64,000 nt of DNA, from contig NZ_JAUSSK010000001.1 of assembly GCF_030812295.1 (NCBI RefSeq), positions 248,001 to 312,000 on the forward strand, written 5' to 3'. Position numbers and translations under genes: made by a program. The notes under the pieces were generated by a model. The model saw only the letters and a program-made list of their open reading frames with translations, did not search any database and was not told the DNA's origin. This document shows, one piece after another, positions 1 through 8,280 of the stretch; the first letter of the stretch is position 1; each line of letters opens with the position of its first letter. Origin of the DNA: Luteibacter jiangsuensis (GTDB lineage: Bacteria > Pseudomonadota > Gammaproteobacteria > Xanthomonadales > Rhodanobacteraceae).

Positions 1-16
1 CCCCTTGGCTGGCCGC

Positions 17-739
17 ATGATTCGACTGTTCCGAACGCTCCTCGCGTCCGCGCCGCTGCTCGGCGCCCTGTTCTTCCTCCCCTCCCAGGTCCATGCCACC
101 GATTCGCTCGGCGAGGCGTTGTCGCGCCTGGCTCCCGCCGCCGACCCGAAGGTCATCGGACTCGCTGTCCAGGCGGCGGAGTGCGCGCAGACGCAGGGTG
201 GCCAGCCGGCCGACCGCCTCGCGGTGATCGATTACTCGAAGCCATCGTCGCAGCCGCGCCTGTGGGTGTTCGATACGGTCAATCGCAAGCTGCTGTTCCA
301 GGAACTGGTGGCGCACGGCAAGAACAGCGGCGATGCGAACGCCACGAAATTCTCCAACGCGCCGGACAGCCTCGCCTCCAGCCTGGGACTGTTCCGCACG
401 TCGGATACGTATACAGGCAAGAATGGCTATTCGCTTCGCATGAGTGGACTGGAGCCGGGCGTGAACGACCAGGCGATGGCGCGTGCCATCGTGATCCACG
501 GCGCCGCCTACGTGAACGAGGCGATGGCGAAGGTGGCCGGCCGTATCGGCCGGAGCTGGGGCTGCCCGGCCGTGCGCACCGCCATCGCGCACAAGCTGAT
601 CGATGCCCTGAAGGGTGGGCAGATGGTGTTCTCGTATTATCCGGACAAGCGCTGGCTGGCCTCTTCGAACTACCTCAAATGCACCAACGGCCAACTGGCG
701 AAAGCCGAGGCGAACGTCGTCGCACGCGCGGGTACCTGA
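17..739 (+). CDS. Exported L,D-transpeptidase-like protein (YkuD_2 type)
   Basis: The predicted product has about 240 residues with an N-terminal signal peptide (hydrophobic stretch about residues 8-22, Ala-type cleavage after QVHA). The C-terminal half carries the family's His and Cys signatures: VIHGAA and GRSWGCPAV, where the Cys is the expected nucleophile. It should act in the periplasm on peptidoglycan, as L,D-transpeptidase-fold proteins do. This subgroup is poorly characterised and its exact reaction is inference. A TTG at position 5 is in frame, but the ATG at 17 gives a normal signal peptide; any promoter lies off the window edge. Confidence 0.8.
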   Translation: MIRLFRTLLASAPLLGALFFLPSQVHATDSLGEALSRLAPAADPKVIGLAVQAAECAQTQGGQPADRLAVIDYSKPSSQPRLWVFDTVNRKLLFQELVAHGKNSGDANATKFSNAPDSLASSLGLFRTSDTYTGKNGYSLRMSGLEPGVNDQAMARAIVIHGAAYVNEAMAKVAGRIGRSWGCPAVRTAIAHKLIDALKGGQMVFSYYPDKRWLASSNYLKCTNGQLAKAEANVVARAGT

Positions 740-792
740 TCGCGGTCGCCCCGTCGCGCTAGAATTCCCGGACCCTTACCGTGGAATCCAGC

Positions 793-1128
793 ATGAAACA
801 CGTTCTTGCGATCGCCGCCTGCACCGTCCTCGCCGGCTGCGCCACCAGTGGCATGACCGATACCCTGCCCAAACTCAGCAGCAAGACGGGCAAGAGCGTT
901 ACGGCCTATGTGCAGTGCGTGGAGCCGAAGTGGCAGGCCCTTTCCAAGGGTGCCAAGGGCGACGCGAAGGAAGACAAGGGCCGCGTGACCGCCAATGACG
1001 ACGGTAAGCACGAGCGCCTCGACGTCACCGCCAGCGGCGCCGGCGCCCAGGTCGTGATGTACGAAATCCAGAAGGGCAAGGGCGACTACGACAGCCGCTT
1101 CCGCGACGAAGCCATTTCCTGCCTCTGA
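793..1128 (+). CDS. Small lipoprotein of unknown function
   Basis: The predicted product has 111 residues and begins with a lipoprotein signal peptide (lipobox LAGC at about residues 15-18), so it is probably a membrane-anchored periplasmic protein. The mature part is hydrophilic and lysine-rich and has two further cysteines (QCVE and a near-terminal SCL) that could form a disulfide. An in-frame GTG at 781 is possible, but only the ATG at 793 places the signal peptide at the N-terminus. I do not recognise the family. A CTAGAAT stretch at about 759-765 could be a -10 element. Confidence 0.7.
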   Translation: MKHVLAIAACTVLAGCATSGMTDTLPKLSSKTGKSVTAYVQCVEPKWQALSKGAKGDAKEDKGRVTANDDGKHERLDVTASGAGAQVVMYEIQKGKGDYDSRFRDEAISCL

Positions 1129-1133
1129 TGGGC

Positions 1134-1523
1134 TCAGGCGCGGGGGCGGGATTTCCTCGCGCGTTCCACGGCGTCGAGCAGCTGCGCGCGGTCGAAGGGC
1201 TTCTCGAGGAATACCGCGGATAGCGGGAATGGTCCGAGATCCTGGGGCAGCCGGCTGGATACGACCACGATCGCCGTATTCGGACGTTCGCGGATGAGCG
1301 CCTGCAGCAGGCCGGCGCCCCTGCGCTCCCCGGGAGTGTCGGCATGGATCACCATGAGGGCCAGTTCCGGCAATTCGTGAAAGGCGCGCTTGGCGTCTCG
1401 GTACGTCACGGTGGCGCGCGCCGCGTAGCCCGCGTCGGCAAGGACGAGGGCCACGGTCTCCGCCACCATGTGAGCCCGGTCGAAAACGAGGGCGGTGGGC
1501 GTGCTGGCGGGCTTGACGGTCAT
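1134..1523 (-). CDS. Receiver-like protein with degenerate phosphorylation site
   Basis: The 129 residues are the size of a stand-alone response-regulator receiver domain, and the alternating hydrophobic/helical pattern fits one. The final conserved Lys is present (FLEKPF, followed by a DRAQLLDAV helix). The usual acidic pair near the N-terminus is reduced to one Asp (VFDRA). At the end of strand 3, where the phospho-acceptor Asp is expected, the sequence is MVIHADTPG, with His in the Asp position. It may be a pseudo-receiver that works without phosphorylation. No kinase or output domain is adjacent. The assignment is by fold pattern and therefore moderate. Confidence 0.6.
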   Translation of the reverse strand: MTVKPASTPTALVFDRAHMVAETVALVLADAGYAARATVTYRDAKRAFHELPELALMVIHADTPGERRGAGLLQALIRERPNTAIVVVSSRLPQDLGPFPLSAVFLEKPFDRAQLLDAVERARKSRPRA

Positions 1524-1642
1524 CGCGAGAGTCTAGCGCCGAACCTGACGTCTTGGCAGACGGTGCACGACAGGAGAGGAGTTCACGTAACCTCGACATT
1601 GTGGAACGAATGCTGCCCTCATCCTTCATGGAGTGTTCCCCG

Positions 1643-2047
1643 ATGCGCTACATCGCTCTTTCCGCCCTGGTCCTGCTTGCCGGCTGCGCCACGCAGAACG
1701 AACGCCACGTCGGCATCCACGACGTTCCGTCCAGTACGGTCTTCGGCTACCAGGACCCCAGCGGCGGCGACGCCACCCTGAACATCGTCCGCGAGCAGGG
1801 CCTGTGGGGTGCCGGTTGCTCCACGGCCATCTACGTGGACGACAAAGTGGTGGCCGACATGGAAATCGGCGAGCAGCTCGTCCTCCACGTTCCCTCGGGC
1901 ACGCGCAAGCTCAGCATGCTCCCGCATGGCGCCTGTGCGGCGGAGCGGGTCGAAGCCGATGCCAGCGTGGGGCAGGGCGAAACGAAAACCTTCACCATTC
2001 CCGCCAGCGGGGAAGGGCTGGACACGCAGGCGCCACCGAAGGCCTGA
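1643..2047 (+). CDS. Small lipoprotein of unknown function
   Basis: The predicted product has 134 residues with a clear lipoprotein signal (lipobox LAGC at about residues 13-16, then ATQ). The mature domain has two cysteines (GAGCSTA and GACAAE), separated by a predicted beta-rich stretch typical of small envelope proteins with a peptidase-inhibitor or PEGA-like appearance (DDKVVADMEIGEQLVLHVPSG). Function is unknown. The longer in-frame TTG start at 1553 would bury the signal peptide, so the ATG at 1643 is preferred. Confidence 0.7.
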   Translation: MRYIALSALVLLAGCATQNERHVGIHDVPSSTVFGYQDPSGGDATLNIVREQGLWGAGCSTAIYVDDKVVADMEIGEQLVLHVPSGTRKLSMLPHGACAAERVEADASVGQGETKTFTIPASGEGLDTQAPPKA

Positions 2048-2081
2048 GTGGTTCTTTCCATCCGACCAAGGGAGTCGTATC

Positions 2082-2321
2082 GTGCATCGACGTATCGTTG
2101 GCCGGTATTCCGTGGAAGTCCGTACGTTGAAGACGGCGGCGGGCCGCTGGAAGGCGGCCTATATCGTCGAGCCGGCAGCGCATGCCGGACCGCGCGACTT
2201 CGTGATGATCACGCTGCTTGACGAATTCGGGGAAGAGCGTCTCGCGGTGGATGCCGCCATGGAGCGTGGGATCAAGCACGCCGACTGGCTGGCTGGTGCG
2301 CGCCGGGCCTACTCGCGATGA
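2082..2321 (+). CDS. Small hypothetical protein, GTG start
   Basis: This 79-residue soluble protein has no signal peptide or membrane segment. It starts at a GTG preceded by AAGGGAG at about 2068-2074, a strong ribosome binding site at good spacing. The longer reading frame upstream overlaps the preceding lipoprotein gene and has no such site. The sequence looks like a single small alpha/beta domain (strands around RYSVEV and AAYIVEP, helix near AVDAAMERG). I do not recognise the family. Confidence 0.6.
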   Translation: MHRRIVGRYSVEVRTLKTAAGRWKAAYIVEPAAHAGPRDFVMITLLDEFGEERLAVDAAMERGIKHADWLAGARRAYSR

Positions 2322-2387
2322 CGTGACTGCGGCGGCGACCCCGCCATAACGCGCTCGCGACAGATCGCCACCTAGCTTCGACCCGGC

Positions 2388-2406
2388 AAAGGCCGAGGGG
2401 GCCTTT
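2388..2406. terminator. Hairpin with AAAGGCC/GGCCTTT arms
   Basis: An inverted repeat of seven bases each side of a five-base GAGGG loop, ending in TTT, lies between the small gene ending at 2321 and the next start at 2425. It is GC-rich with a short T run, so it is a possible terminator. Confidence 0.4.
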
Positions 2407-2424
2407 CCCGGCGGAGCTACCTAC

Positions 2425-2661
2425 TTGCAGAGCACGACCCTCTACGTACCGTTCAATGCGTCGTCCCGCGGGCAATGGAGCCTGCGCCGCAATGCCGAGC
2501 TGGTAGGACAATTTCCGACCCGCGAGGAAGCGCTGCGCCACGCGGTGGCGCTCGCGGCGGCGATCCAGGCCAAGCAAGGCCAGCCCACGGAGATCAAGAT
2601 AGAGGACGAATCCGGCCTGTGGAGGCTCGCCGGCGCGGATGCCGGCGATGAGGTCGCCTAA
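2425..2661 (+). CDS. Small hypothetical protein (DUF2188-like), TTG start
   Basis: The 78 residues have the pattern strand - WSLRRNAEL - FPTREEALRHAVALAAAIQ helix - strand. This resembles small DUF2188-type proteins in which a residue-substituting sheet packs on one helix. The start is a TTG preceded by GGCGGAG at about 2410-2416; no ATG or GTG lies nearby in frame. Function is unknown and the family resemblance is only by eye. Confidence 0.55.
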   Translation: MQSTTLYVPFNASSRGQWSLRRNAELVGQFPTREEALRHAVALAAAIQAKQGQPTEIKIEDESGLWRLAGADAGDEVA

Positions 2662-2734
2662 ACGGCCTCTCATGCGTCGCAGCCTGTGAGACCGTGACAC
2701 GGGATAACGGGCACCCCTGTGCCCGGTAGTTCCC

Positions 2735-5152
2735 ATGGCCGCCTATCTGCAAGCCCTGCGCACCGACGAGGCCGACTCGGTCCTCGCCACCCATCATGAC
2801 GGCCGCACGCTTGCGCACCGTCTCACCGACAAATACGGCGACCGGGTTTGTTCGGCCTTCACGGTCTTCGGCCGGGAGGGCAGCTTCGCGCCACTGCCGG
2901 ACGATCTCCCGACCGGTCTGGCACAGGCCTTGGGTGCACGCGGCATCGACCGCCTCTACAGCCACCAGCAGGAAGCCTGGGACGCCGCGCGCGCGGGCAG
3001 GCACGTGCTGGTCGCCACGCCGACGGCGTCGGGCAAGACGCTTTGCTACACGATGCCGGTGTTGGCCTCGGTGCTGGAAGCGGGCGCCAAGGCGCTCTAT
3101 CTGTTCCCCACCAAGGCGCTGGCGCAAGACCAGGTAGCCGAGTTGCTCGACATCAATCGCGCCGGTGACCTCGGCGTGAAGGCCTTCACTTTCGACGGCG
3201 ATACACCCGGCGATGCGCGACAGGCCATCCGCCAGCACGGCGATGTCGTCGTCAGCAACCCGGACATGCTGCATCAGGCCGTCCTTCCACATCACACCAA
3301 GTGGGCGCAGTTCTTCGAGAACCTGCGCTACGTGGTGATCGACGAGATACACACCTATCGCGGCGTGTTCGGTTCGCACCTGGCCAACGTGCTGCGCCGG
3401 CTCAAGCGCATCTGCGCGTTCTATGGGGTGCGTCCGCAATTCGTACTGTGCTCGGCCACGATCGGCAACGCCACGGAGCATGCCCAGGCGCTGATCGAGG
3501 ACGAGGTGGTCACCATCGCCCGCAGCGGCGCGCCCAGTGGCGACAAGCACGTGCTGTTGTGGAACCCGCCGGTGATCAATCCCGACCTGGGCCTGCGCGC
3601 CTCGGCCCGTTCGCAAACCAACCTCATCGCGCGCGTGGCCATCAAGGCGAAGATGAAGACCCTGGTATTCGCCCAGTCGCGGCTGATGGTCGAGGTGCTC
3701 ACCAAGTACCTGAAGGACGTGTTCGACCACGACACGCGCAAGCCGGCGCGGATACGTGCCTATCGCGGCGGTTACCTGCCGACCGAGCGGCGCGAGGTCG
3801 AGCGCGAAATGCGGGCGGGCAACGTGGACGGCATCGTTTCCACGTCCGCACTGGAGTTGGGCGTCGACATCGGCAGCCTCGATGCCGTGGTGTTGAACGG
3901 CTACCCCGGATCGATCGCGGCGACATGGCAGCGCTTCGGCCGGGCGGGGCGCCGGCAGCAACCGTCGCTCGGCGTGCTGGTCGCCACCAGTGCACCGCTC
4001 GACCAGTACCTGATGCGACACCCCGCCTTCCTCACCGAGGCCAGTCCCGAGCATGCGAGGATCCAACCCGACCAACCGTTGATCCTGCTCGACCACATCC
4101 GCTGCGCGGCATTCGAGCTACCGTTCGCCACCGGCGACGCCTTCGGCCCGGACGACGCCGAGCCGTACCTGCGGGTACTGGCGGAATCCGAGGTGCTGCA
4201 CAACGAAGGGGACCGCTGGGAATGGATCGCCGACAGCTATCCGGCCAACGCGGTGAGCCTGCGATCGGTCGCCGATGGCAACTTCGTGGTGGTGGACCGG
4301 ACGGAAGGCAGGCAAACGATCATCGCGGAAGTGGATTACTCGGCCGCGGCGCTGACGCTTTACGAGGGCGCGATCCACATGATCCAGTCGGTGCCTTACC
4401 AGGTGGAGAAGCTCGACTGGGAAGGGCGCAAGGCCTATTGCACGCGCACCCGCGTCGACTACTACACCGACGCCATCGACTACACCAAGCTCAAGGAACT
4501 GGAATGCTTCGACGGTGGCAAGTCGGGCGAGGGCAGCGCGCGACACGGTGAGGTCCATGTCGTGCGCCGGGTGTCCGGGTACAAGAAGATCCGCTACTAC
4601 ACGCACGAGAACATCGGCTACGGGCCGGTCAACCTGCCGGACCAGGAACTCCATTCCACCGCCGTGTGGTGGCAGTTGCCGCAAACGGTACTCGACGAAG
4701 CGTTTCGTTCGCGGCAGCACGCCCTCGATGGATTCCTCGGCGCGGCATATGCCGTGCACATCGCGGCCGTCGTCGCCGTGATGGCCGAGCCGCGCGATTT
4801 GCAGAAGGCGGTCGGTTCCGGTGACGGCGTCTGGTCCGCGCAAGTGGATGCCAGCGGGCGTGGACAGGTTCGCGCGCCGGATGGTGATCTCGCCTTGCCG
4901 GACACGCTGGAGCGTTTCCTGCCGACGGTCTACCTGTACGACAACTTCCCCGGCGGCGTCGGGCTCAGCGAACCCCTGTTCCGCCGGGCGCCGGAATTGC
5001 TGCGGCACGCCTTGGCGACGGTCGAAGGTTGTGACTGCAAGGCGGGTTGCCCCGCGTGCGTGGGGCCTGTGCTCGCCGCGGACGAGGGGCGCGAGGAAAC
5101 GCCGCGGGCGCTGGCGTCGCGCGTGCTGCGGCTGTTGGGTGCCGATGCATGA
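2735..5152 (+). CDS. Superfamily 2 helicase, YprA/MrfA type with DUF1998-like zinc region
   Basis: This 805-residue ATP-dependent helicase shows the motifs in order: motif I ATPTASGKT (about residue 95), a DEIH box (IDEIHTYRG, about residue 205), SAT (about 242) and a late QRFGRAGRR motif VI (about 405). The C-terminus ends with a cysteine cluster CDCKAGCPAC of the kind found in DUF1998/MrfA proteins. In Bacillus subtilis the YprA (MrfA) helicase works with the YprB (MrfB) nuclease in repair of mitomycin C damage. The next gene here is a YprB-type nuclease overlapping by four bases, so the same pairing is likely. The role in this organism is inference. Confidence 0.88.
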   Translation: MAAYLQALRTDEADSVLATHHDGRTLAHRLTDKYGDRVCSAFTVFGREGSFAPLPDDLPTGLAQALGARGIDRLYSHQQEAWDAARAGRHVLVATPTASGKTLCYTMPVLASVLEAGAKALYLFPTKALAQDQVAELLDINRAGDLGVKAFTFDGDTPGDARQAIRQHGDVVVSNPDMLHQAVLPHHTKWAQFFENLRYVVIDEIHTYRGVFGSHLANVLRRLKRICAFYGVRPQFVLCSATIGNATEHAQALIEDEVVTIARSGAPSGDKHVLLWNPPVINPDLGLRASARSQTNLIARVAIKAKMKTLVFAQSRLMVEVLTKYLKDVFDHDTRKPARIRAYRGGYLPTERREVEREMRAGNVDGIVSTSALELGVDIGSLDAVVLNGYPGSIAATWQRFGRAGRRQQPSLGVLVATSAPLDQYLMRHPAFLTEASPEHARIQPDQPLILLDHIRCAAFELPFATGDAFGPDDAEPYLRVLAESEVLHNEGDRWEWIADSYPANAVSLRSVADGNFVVVDRTEGRQTIIAEVDYSAAALTLYEGAIHMIQSVPYQVEKLDWEGRKAYCTRTRVDYYTDAIDYTKLKELECFDGGKSGEGSARHGEVHVVRRVSGYKKIRYYTHENIGYGPVNLPDQELHSTAVWWQLPQTVLDEAFRSRQHALDGFLGAAYAVHIAAVVAVMAEPRDLQKAVGSGDGVWSAQVDASGRGQVRAPDGDLALPDTLERFLPTVYLYDNFPGGVGLSEPLFRRAPELLRHALATVEGCDCKAGCPACVGPVLAADEGREETPRALASRVLRLLGADA

Positions 5153-6108
5153 GCGATCTGGCCTCGAAGCTGGCCGTCCTGCGCCGGCAGGCGGGAATCG
5201 CCGCTCCGCAGGGATCGCCGGCAAGGCCGGCCCCCACCGGGTCCGGTGTTCCTGGCCAAGCCGGGCAGGCGACAGCCTGGTGGGAGCCGACCGTGTCGGC
5301 GAAGGGTGCTCGCGACACACCCACCCGCCCCCCCGACCTCGCCACACTTCGCCGCATGGCCGGCGTCCGCGAGCGCCTCGCTCAACCGCGCGCGCCCCTG
5401 CGTGCGCATACACGTGATGTACCCGGCGATGAACTCTCGCCAGGGCTGCGCTACCTCGAACAGCGTTTCGCCTGGGCGGAGCCTCCCGCGGAACTCGACC
5501 TCTCGTTCGCAAAGCTGACCACGGCCCGCCGCGAGCAGTTCCTGCACTTCGACACCGAAACCACGGGCCTGGCCGGCGGCACCGGCACGCGCGCCTTCAT
5601 GATCGGCGCCGCGGACTGGCACGACGGCGCGTTGCGTGTCCGTCAGCTCTACATCACGGCGATGGCAGCCGAGGCCGCCATGCTGCGGGAATTCGCCCGG
5701 TGGATCGAACCGGAAACGGTCCTGGTCAGCTACAACGGCAAGTCGTACGACGCGCCGTTGCTGGCCACGCGTTACCGGCTTGCACGGTTGCCGAACCCGT
5801 TGCCTGGCCGCGCGCACGTCGATCTGCTGCATCCGATGCGCCGTCGCTACCGGCAGGTGTGGGAGAACTGCAAGATGCAGACGGCCGAGCGCAAGTTGTT
5901 GCGCATCGTGCGAGAGGACGATCTGCCCGGCTCGGAGGCACCGCGTGCCTGGCTCACCTACCTGCGTGGAGGTTCGTCGGCCAACCTGGTCCGCGTGGCG
6001 GAACACAACCTCCAGGATGTCCGCAGCCTGAGCGGCCTGCTCGTGGAGGCGCATGGCTGGGCCGCGATGGATGGGGCTGCCGTTTCGCCGCCCGGTTACG
6101 AAAAATAG
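5149..6108 (+). CDS. YprB/MrfB-type RNase H-like exonuclease, REP sequence in frame
   Basis: The predicted product has 319 residues. The ATG at 5149 overlaps the helicase stop (ATGA), so the pair is translationally coupled. The nuclease domain starts at about residue 125 with LHFDTETTGLAGGTG (catalytic DxE), continues with SYNGKSYDAPLL, and ends with EHNLQDVRSL, matching the DEDD-type RNase H-like fold of YprB. Residues about 18-56 are encoded by two facing REP elements and look low-complexity (Pro/Gly/Ala rich). They separate two similar stretches, LAVLRRQAG and LATLRRMAG. The gene is still open, so the insertion is probably tolerated in the disordered N-terminal region. Confidence 0.82.
   Translation: MSDLASKLAVLRRQAGIAAPQGSPARPAPTGSGVPGQAGQATAWWEPTVSAKGARDTPTRPPDLATLRRMAGVRERLAQPRAPLRAHTRDVPGDELSPGLRYLEQRFAWAEPPAELDLSFAKLTTARREQFLHFDTETTGLAGGTGTRAFMIGAADWHDGALRVRQLYITAMAAEAAMLREFARWIEPETVLVSYNGKSYDAPLLATRYRLARLPNPLPGRAHVDLLHPMRRRYRQVWENCKMQTAERKLLRIVREDDLPGSEAPRAWLTYLRGGSSANLVRVAEHNLQDVRSLSGLLVEAHGWAAMDGAAVSPPGYEK
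5201..5316. repeat. Facing pair of REP elements inside a coding region
   Basis: One REP core reads on the minus strand at about 5201-5238 (reverse of GGTGGGGGCCGGCC...) and a second on the plus strand from 5279 (GGTGGGAGCCGACCGTGTCG, then GCGAAGG). They match the intergenic REP clusters near 18.96, 19.74 and 22.55 kb. Such inverted pairs are normally extragenic; this one lies wholly within the nuclease gene without breaking its frame. Confidence 0.75.
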
Positions 6109-6155
6109 ACGCCGCTCCGCGCAGGCTCGCCAAGGCAACGTTGAGGAGTCGACGC

Positions 6156-6314
6156 ATGAACGAAGCCAGCAAACCCTGTGATCATGTGGGCTGCAACTGC
6201 CAGGTGCCGGTATCGAGGGACTATTGCAGCGAAAGCTGCCGCATGGCCGCCGAGAGCCAGAACGTGGGCGGCGCCTGCGAATGCGGCCATGCCGCATGCC
6301 AGCAACGGTCTTGA
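6156..6314 (+). CDS. Small cysteine-rich metallothionein
   Basis: The 52 residues include nine cysteines (CDHVGCNCQV, YCSESCR, ACECGHAAC) and metal-binding histidines. This is the layout of bacterial SmtA/PmtA-type metallothioneins, cytosolic proteins that bind zinc, cadmium or copper in a cluster. The TTGAGGAG at 6141-6148 is a good ribosome binding site for the ATG at 6156. The next small gene follows 19 bases later and may be co-transcribed. No metal-responsive regulator is adjacent. Confidence 0.85.
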   Translation: MNEASKPCDHVGCNCQVPVSRDYCSESCRMAAESQNVGGACECGHAACQQRS

Positions 6315-6333
6315 GCGGAGAAGAGGTATCCAG

Positions 6334-6489
6334 ATGACCAACGACGGCAAGCAACAGACGCCCGGCTATCGGGAAGACAACCCGAAACCCTCGCACGGAA
6401 AGCCGAAGCTCCCCGGCGAGGGGCATCCGCAAGAGCACCAGAACATGCCCAAGGACAAGCCGGGAAAACAGAATTCCCCGTCGTCCTGA
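6334..6489 (+). CDS. Very small, disordered Pro/Lys-rich protein
   Basis: This is a 51-residue, highly hydrophilic protein rich in Lys, Pro, Gly, Gln and Asn, with no hydrophobic core, and probably unstructured. GGAGAAGAGG upstream (about 6317-6326) is a good ribosome binding site for the ATG at 6334, and a strong terminator follows the stop. These flanking signals support a real gene, perhaps stress-related like other small hydrophilins. Function unknown. Confidence 0.6.
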   Translation: MTNDGKQQTPGYREDNPKPSHGKPKLPGEGHPQEHQNMPKDKPGKQNSPSS

Positions 6490-6494
6490 GGAAA

Positions 6495-6525
6495 AAGAAG
6501 GGCCGCGCAAGGAGCGGCCCTTCTT
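6495..6525. terminator. Bidirectional rho-independent terminator
   Basis: A 12-base-pair stem (AAGAAGGGCCGC with GCGGCCCTTCTT) around a seven-base loop is flanked by A and T runs. It lies between the plus-strand small gene ending at 6489 and the minus-strand azoR ending at 6533, so it can serve both. Confidence 0.85.
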
Positions 6526-6532
6526 CCTTTTA

Positions 6533-7117
6533 TCAGGCCGCCTTGCGCAGAAGGCTGCCGATGCCGGCGACGGCGCCGCCGATAGCCTGGTTCTTGTGGT
6601 CGTCGCCCATCGCGACGCCCTCGGCGCGAACGAACTCGATGTCGGTGATGCCGAGGAAGCCGAAGACCGCACGCAAGTACGGCTCCTGGAAATCCATGGC
6701 CGACGCCGGGGTGCCCGCGGTATAGATACCGCCACGCGACGAGGCGACGATCACCCGCTTCCCGCCCGCCAGCCCTTCGGGCCCCGCCGAGGTGTAGCGG
6801 AAGGTCTTGCCGGCGACGGCGATCCGGTCGATCCAGGCCTTGAGCGTGCTGCTGATGCCGAAGTTGTACATCGGCGCCCCGACGACCACGACGTCGGCAG
6901 CCAGGAATTCCTCCATCACCTTTTCCGCTTCGGCGGCATTCGGGTCGTTCTCGCCTGCCGGCAACGCCCAGGGGGCGAGGGGCGCGGCATGCAGGTCGCG
7001 GTAGGTGACTTCGATGCCGGGGTGGTTGCGGACGAATTCGGCGACGACGGCGGCCGTCAGGCCGCGCGACACGGAATGGGCACCAAGCGCGCTGGCATCG
7101 ATATGCAGGAGTTTCAT
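6533..7117 (-). CDS. azoR: FMN-dependent NADH azoreductase
   Basis: The 194 residues have the flavodoxin-like fold of AzoR: the N-terminal [12 protein letters not shown] with SVSRGLT for FMN phosphate, [20 protein letters not shown] around residue 85, and a later SSRGGIY loop. The length equals the family norm. These cytosolic enzymes reduce quinones and azo compounds with NADH and protect against thiol and quinone stress. The divergent LysR gene 125 bases away is the likely regulator. Confidence 0.9.
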   Translation of the reverse strand: MKLLHIDASALGAHSVSRGLTAAVVAEFVRNHPGIEVTYRDLHAAPLAPWALPAGENDPNAAEAEKVMEEFLAADVVVVGAPMYNFGISSTLKAWIDRIAVAGKTFRYTSAGPEGLAGGKRVIVASSRGGIYTAGTPASAMDFQEPYLRAVFGFLGITDIEFVRAEGVAMGDDHKNQAIGGAVAGIGSLLRKAA

Positions 7118-7212
7118 GGACGAGTCCTCAGTGATTGACCGCCCTGAGCGGTATGCGAAGGACGATACGCCGCAGACAATCCCCTGATTAGCTGGCTTGG
7201 AGTAGACTCATT

Positions 7213-7228
7213 GTTTCTTAGGCGAAAC
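7213..7228. promoter_or_regulatory. GTTTC-N6-GAAAC inverted repeat between azoR and lysR
   Basis: A short dyad lies 14 bases before the LysR start codon in the divergent gap. Position and form fit a LysR-type autoregulatory site. This is inference from location only. Confidence 0.4.
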
Positions 7229-7242
7229 GACGGGAGCCTCCG

Positions 7243-8271
7243 ATGGAAGGCGCGCTGCAGGACCTCAACGATCTGTACTTTTTCGCTTCGGTGGTGGAAC
7301 ACGGCGGCTTTTCGGCGGCCGGACGGGCCTTGGGCATTCCTAAATCCCGCCTCAGCAAGCGGATCGCCCAACTGGAAGACCGTCTCGGCGTGCGCTTGCT
7401 CCAGCGCACCACGCGGCGCTTCGTGGTCACCGAGATCGGCGAGCGGTTCTACCAGCACTGCCGGGCCGTGCTCGAAGAGGCGCGGGCGGCACAGGACGCC
7501 GTGGACGAGTTGCGCACCGAGCCGCGTGGCGTGGTCAGGGTCAGCTGCCCCATCTCGCTGGCGCAGAACGTGGTCGGCCCCATGTTGCCGGCCTTCCTGC
7601 TCGAACATCCGAAGGTGCAGGTGCGCCTGACCGCCACCAACCGCCGCGTGGATGTCATTGGCGAGGGATACGACGTCGCCATTCGTGTCCGCGAGAAGCT
7701 GGACACCGACGCGACCCTGGTGTTGCGCAGCATCGGTTATGCGCGAAGCCTGTTGGTGGCGAGTCCCAAGTTCCTCGATTCCAACGGACGGCCGAAGACA
7801 CTGGACGAACTGGCCTTGCTTCCGGCGTTGTCCATGTACGAACACGAGGGAGCCCAGGTCTGGGAACTGGTCGACGCGAGCGGGAAGAAGGCGGCGGTGG
7901 AGGTGAAACCGCGCCTGGTGAGCGGCGATTTTTCAGTGCTGATCGCCGCCGCCGTGCAATGTTGCGGCGTGGCGCTGCTGCCCGAGGATTTTTGCGGTCC
8001 GTTGCTCGCCAACGGCGACCTCGAATGGGTGCTGCCGGAGTACACCACCGCTCAAGGCACGCTGCATTTCGTGTATCCAAGTCGCCGTGGATTGTTGCCT
8101 GCCATTCGCAGTTTCGTGGACTTCCTGGCCGAGCGCCTTCCAAGGGCCCAGGCCGAATTCCACAAGGATTGCGAGAAAGCCGCCGCGAACCCGGAGCAGG
8201 CCGGAGCGATCCGCATGGCGCGCATGGTAGGATCGGCACATCCGACGGCGTTTGGCCGTCCAAACGAGTAA
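7243..8271 (+). CDS. LysR family transcriptional regulator (divergent from azoR)
   Basis: The predicted protein has 342 residues. The N-terminal winged helix-turn-helix (FFASVVEHGGFSAAGRALGIPKSRLSKRI by position, residues about 8-37) is followed by the two-lobed effector domain. It resembles quinone- and aldehyde-responsive LysR proteins that sit divergently from azoR or quinone reductases. The C-terminal 30 or so residues are unlike the family and are partly encoded by the palindrome that precedes the next gene. The protein is therefore somewhat longer than the usual 300. Confidence 0.85.
   Translation: MEGALQDLNDLYFFASVVEHGGFSAAGRALGIPKSRLSKRIAQLEDRLGVRLLQRTTRRFVVTEIGERFYQHCRAVLEEARAAQDAVDELRTEPRGVVRVSCPISLAQNVVGPMLPAFLLEHPKVQVRLTATNRRVDVIGEGYDVAIRVREKLDTDATLVLRSIGYARSLLVASPKFLDSNGRPKTLDELALLPALSMYEHEGAQVWELVDASGKKAAVEVKPRLVSGDFSVLIAAAVQCCGVALLPEDFCGPLLANGDLEWVLPEYTTAQGTLHFVYPSRRGLLPAIRSFVDFLAERLPRAQAEFHKDCEKAAANPEQAGAIRMARMVGSAHPTAFGRPNE
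8249..8266. promoter_or_regulatory. Palindrome CGTTTGG-CCGT-CCAAACG before the aminotransferase
   Basis: An 18-base dyad with seven-base arms ends 14 bases before the aminotransferase ATG and overlaps the 3' end of the LysR gene. The core TTTGG-N-CGT-CCAAA is the same as the palindrome at the mtnB start (13252-13265), and both genes belong to methionine salvage. TAGGAT at 8228-8233 could be the -10 just upstream. It is a candidate shared operator, and its binding protein is unknown. Confidence 0.6.
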
Positions 8272-8280
8272 GGGCGTTCG

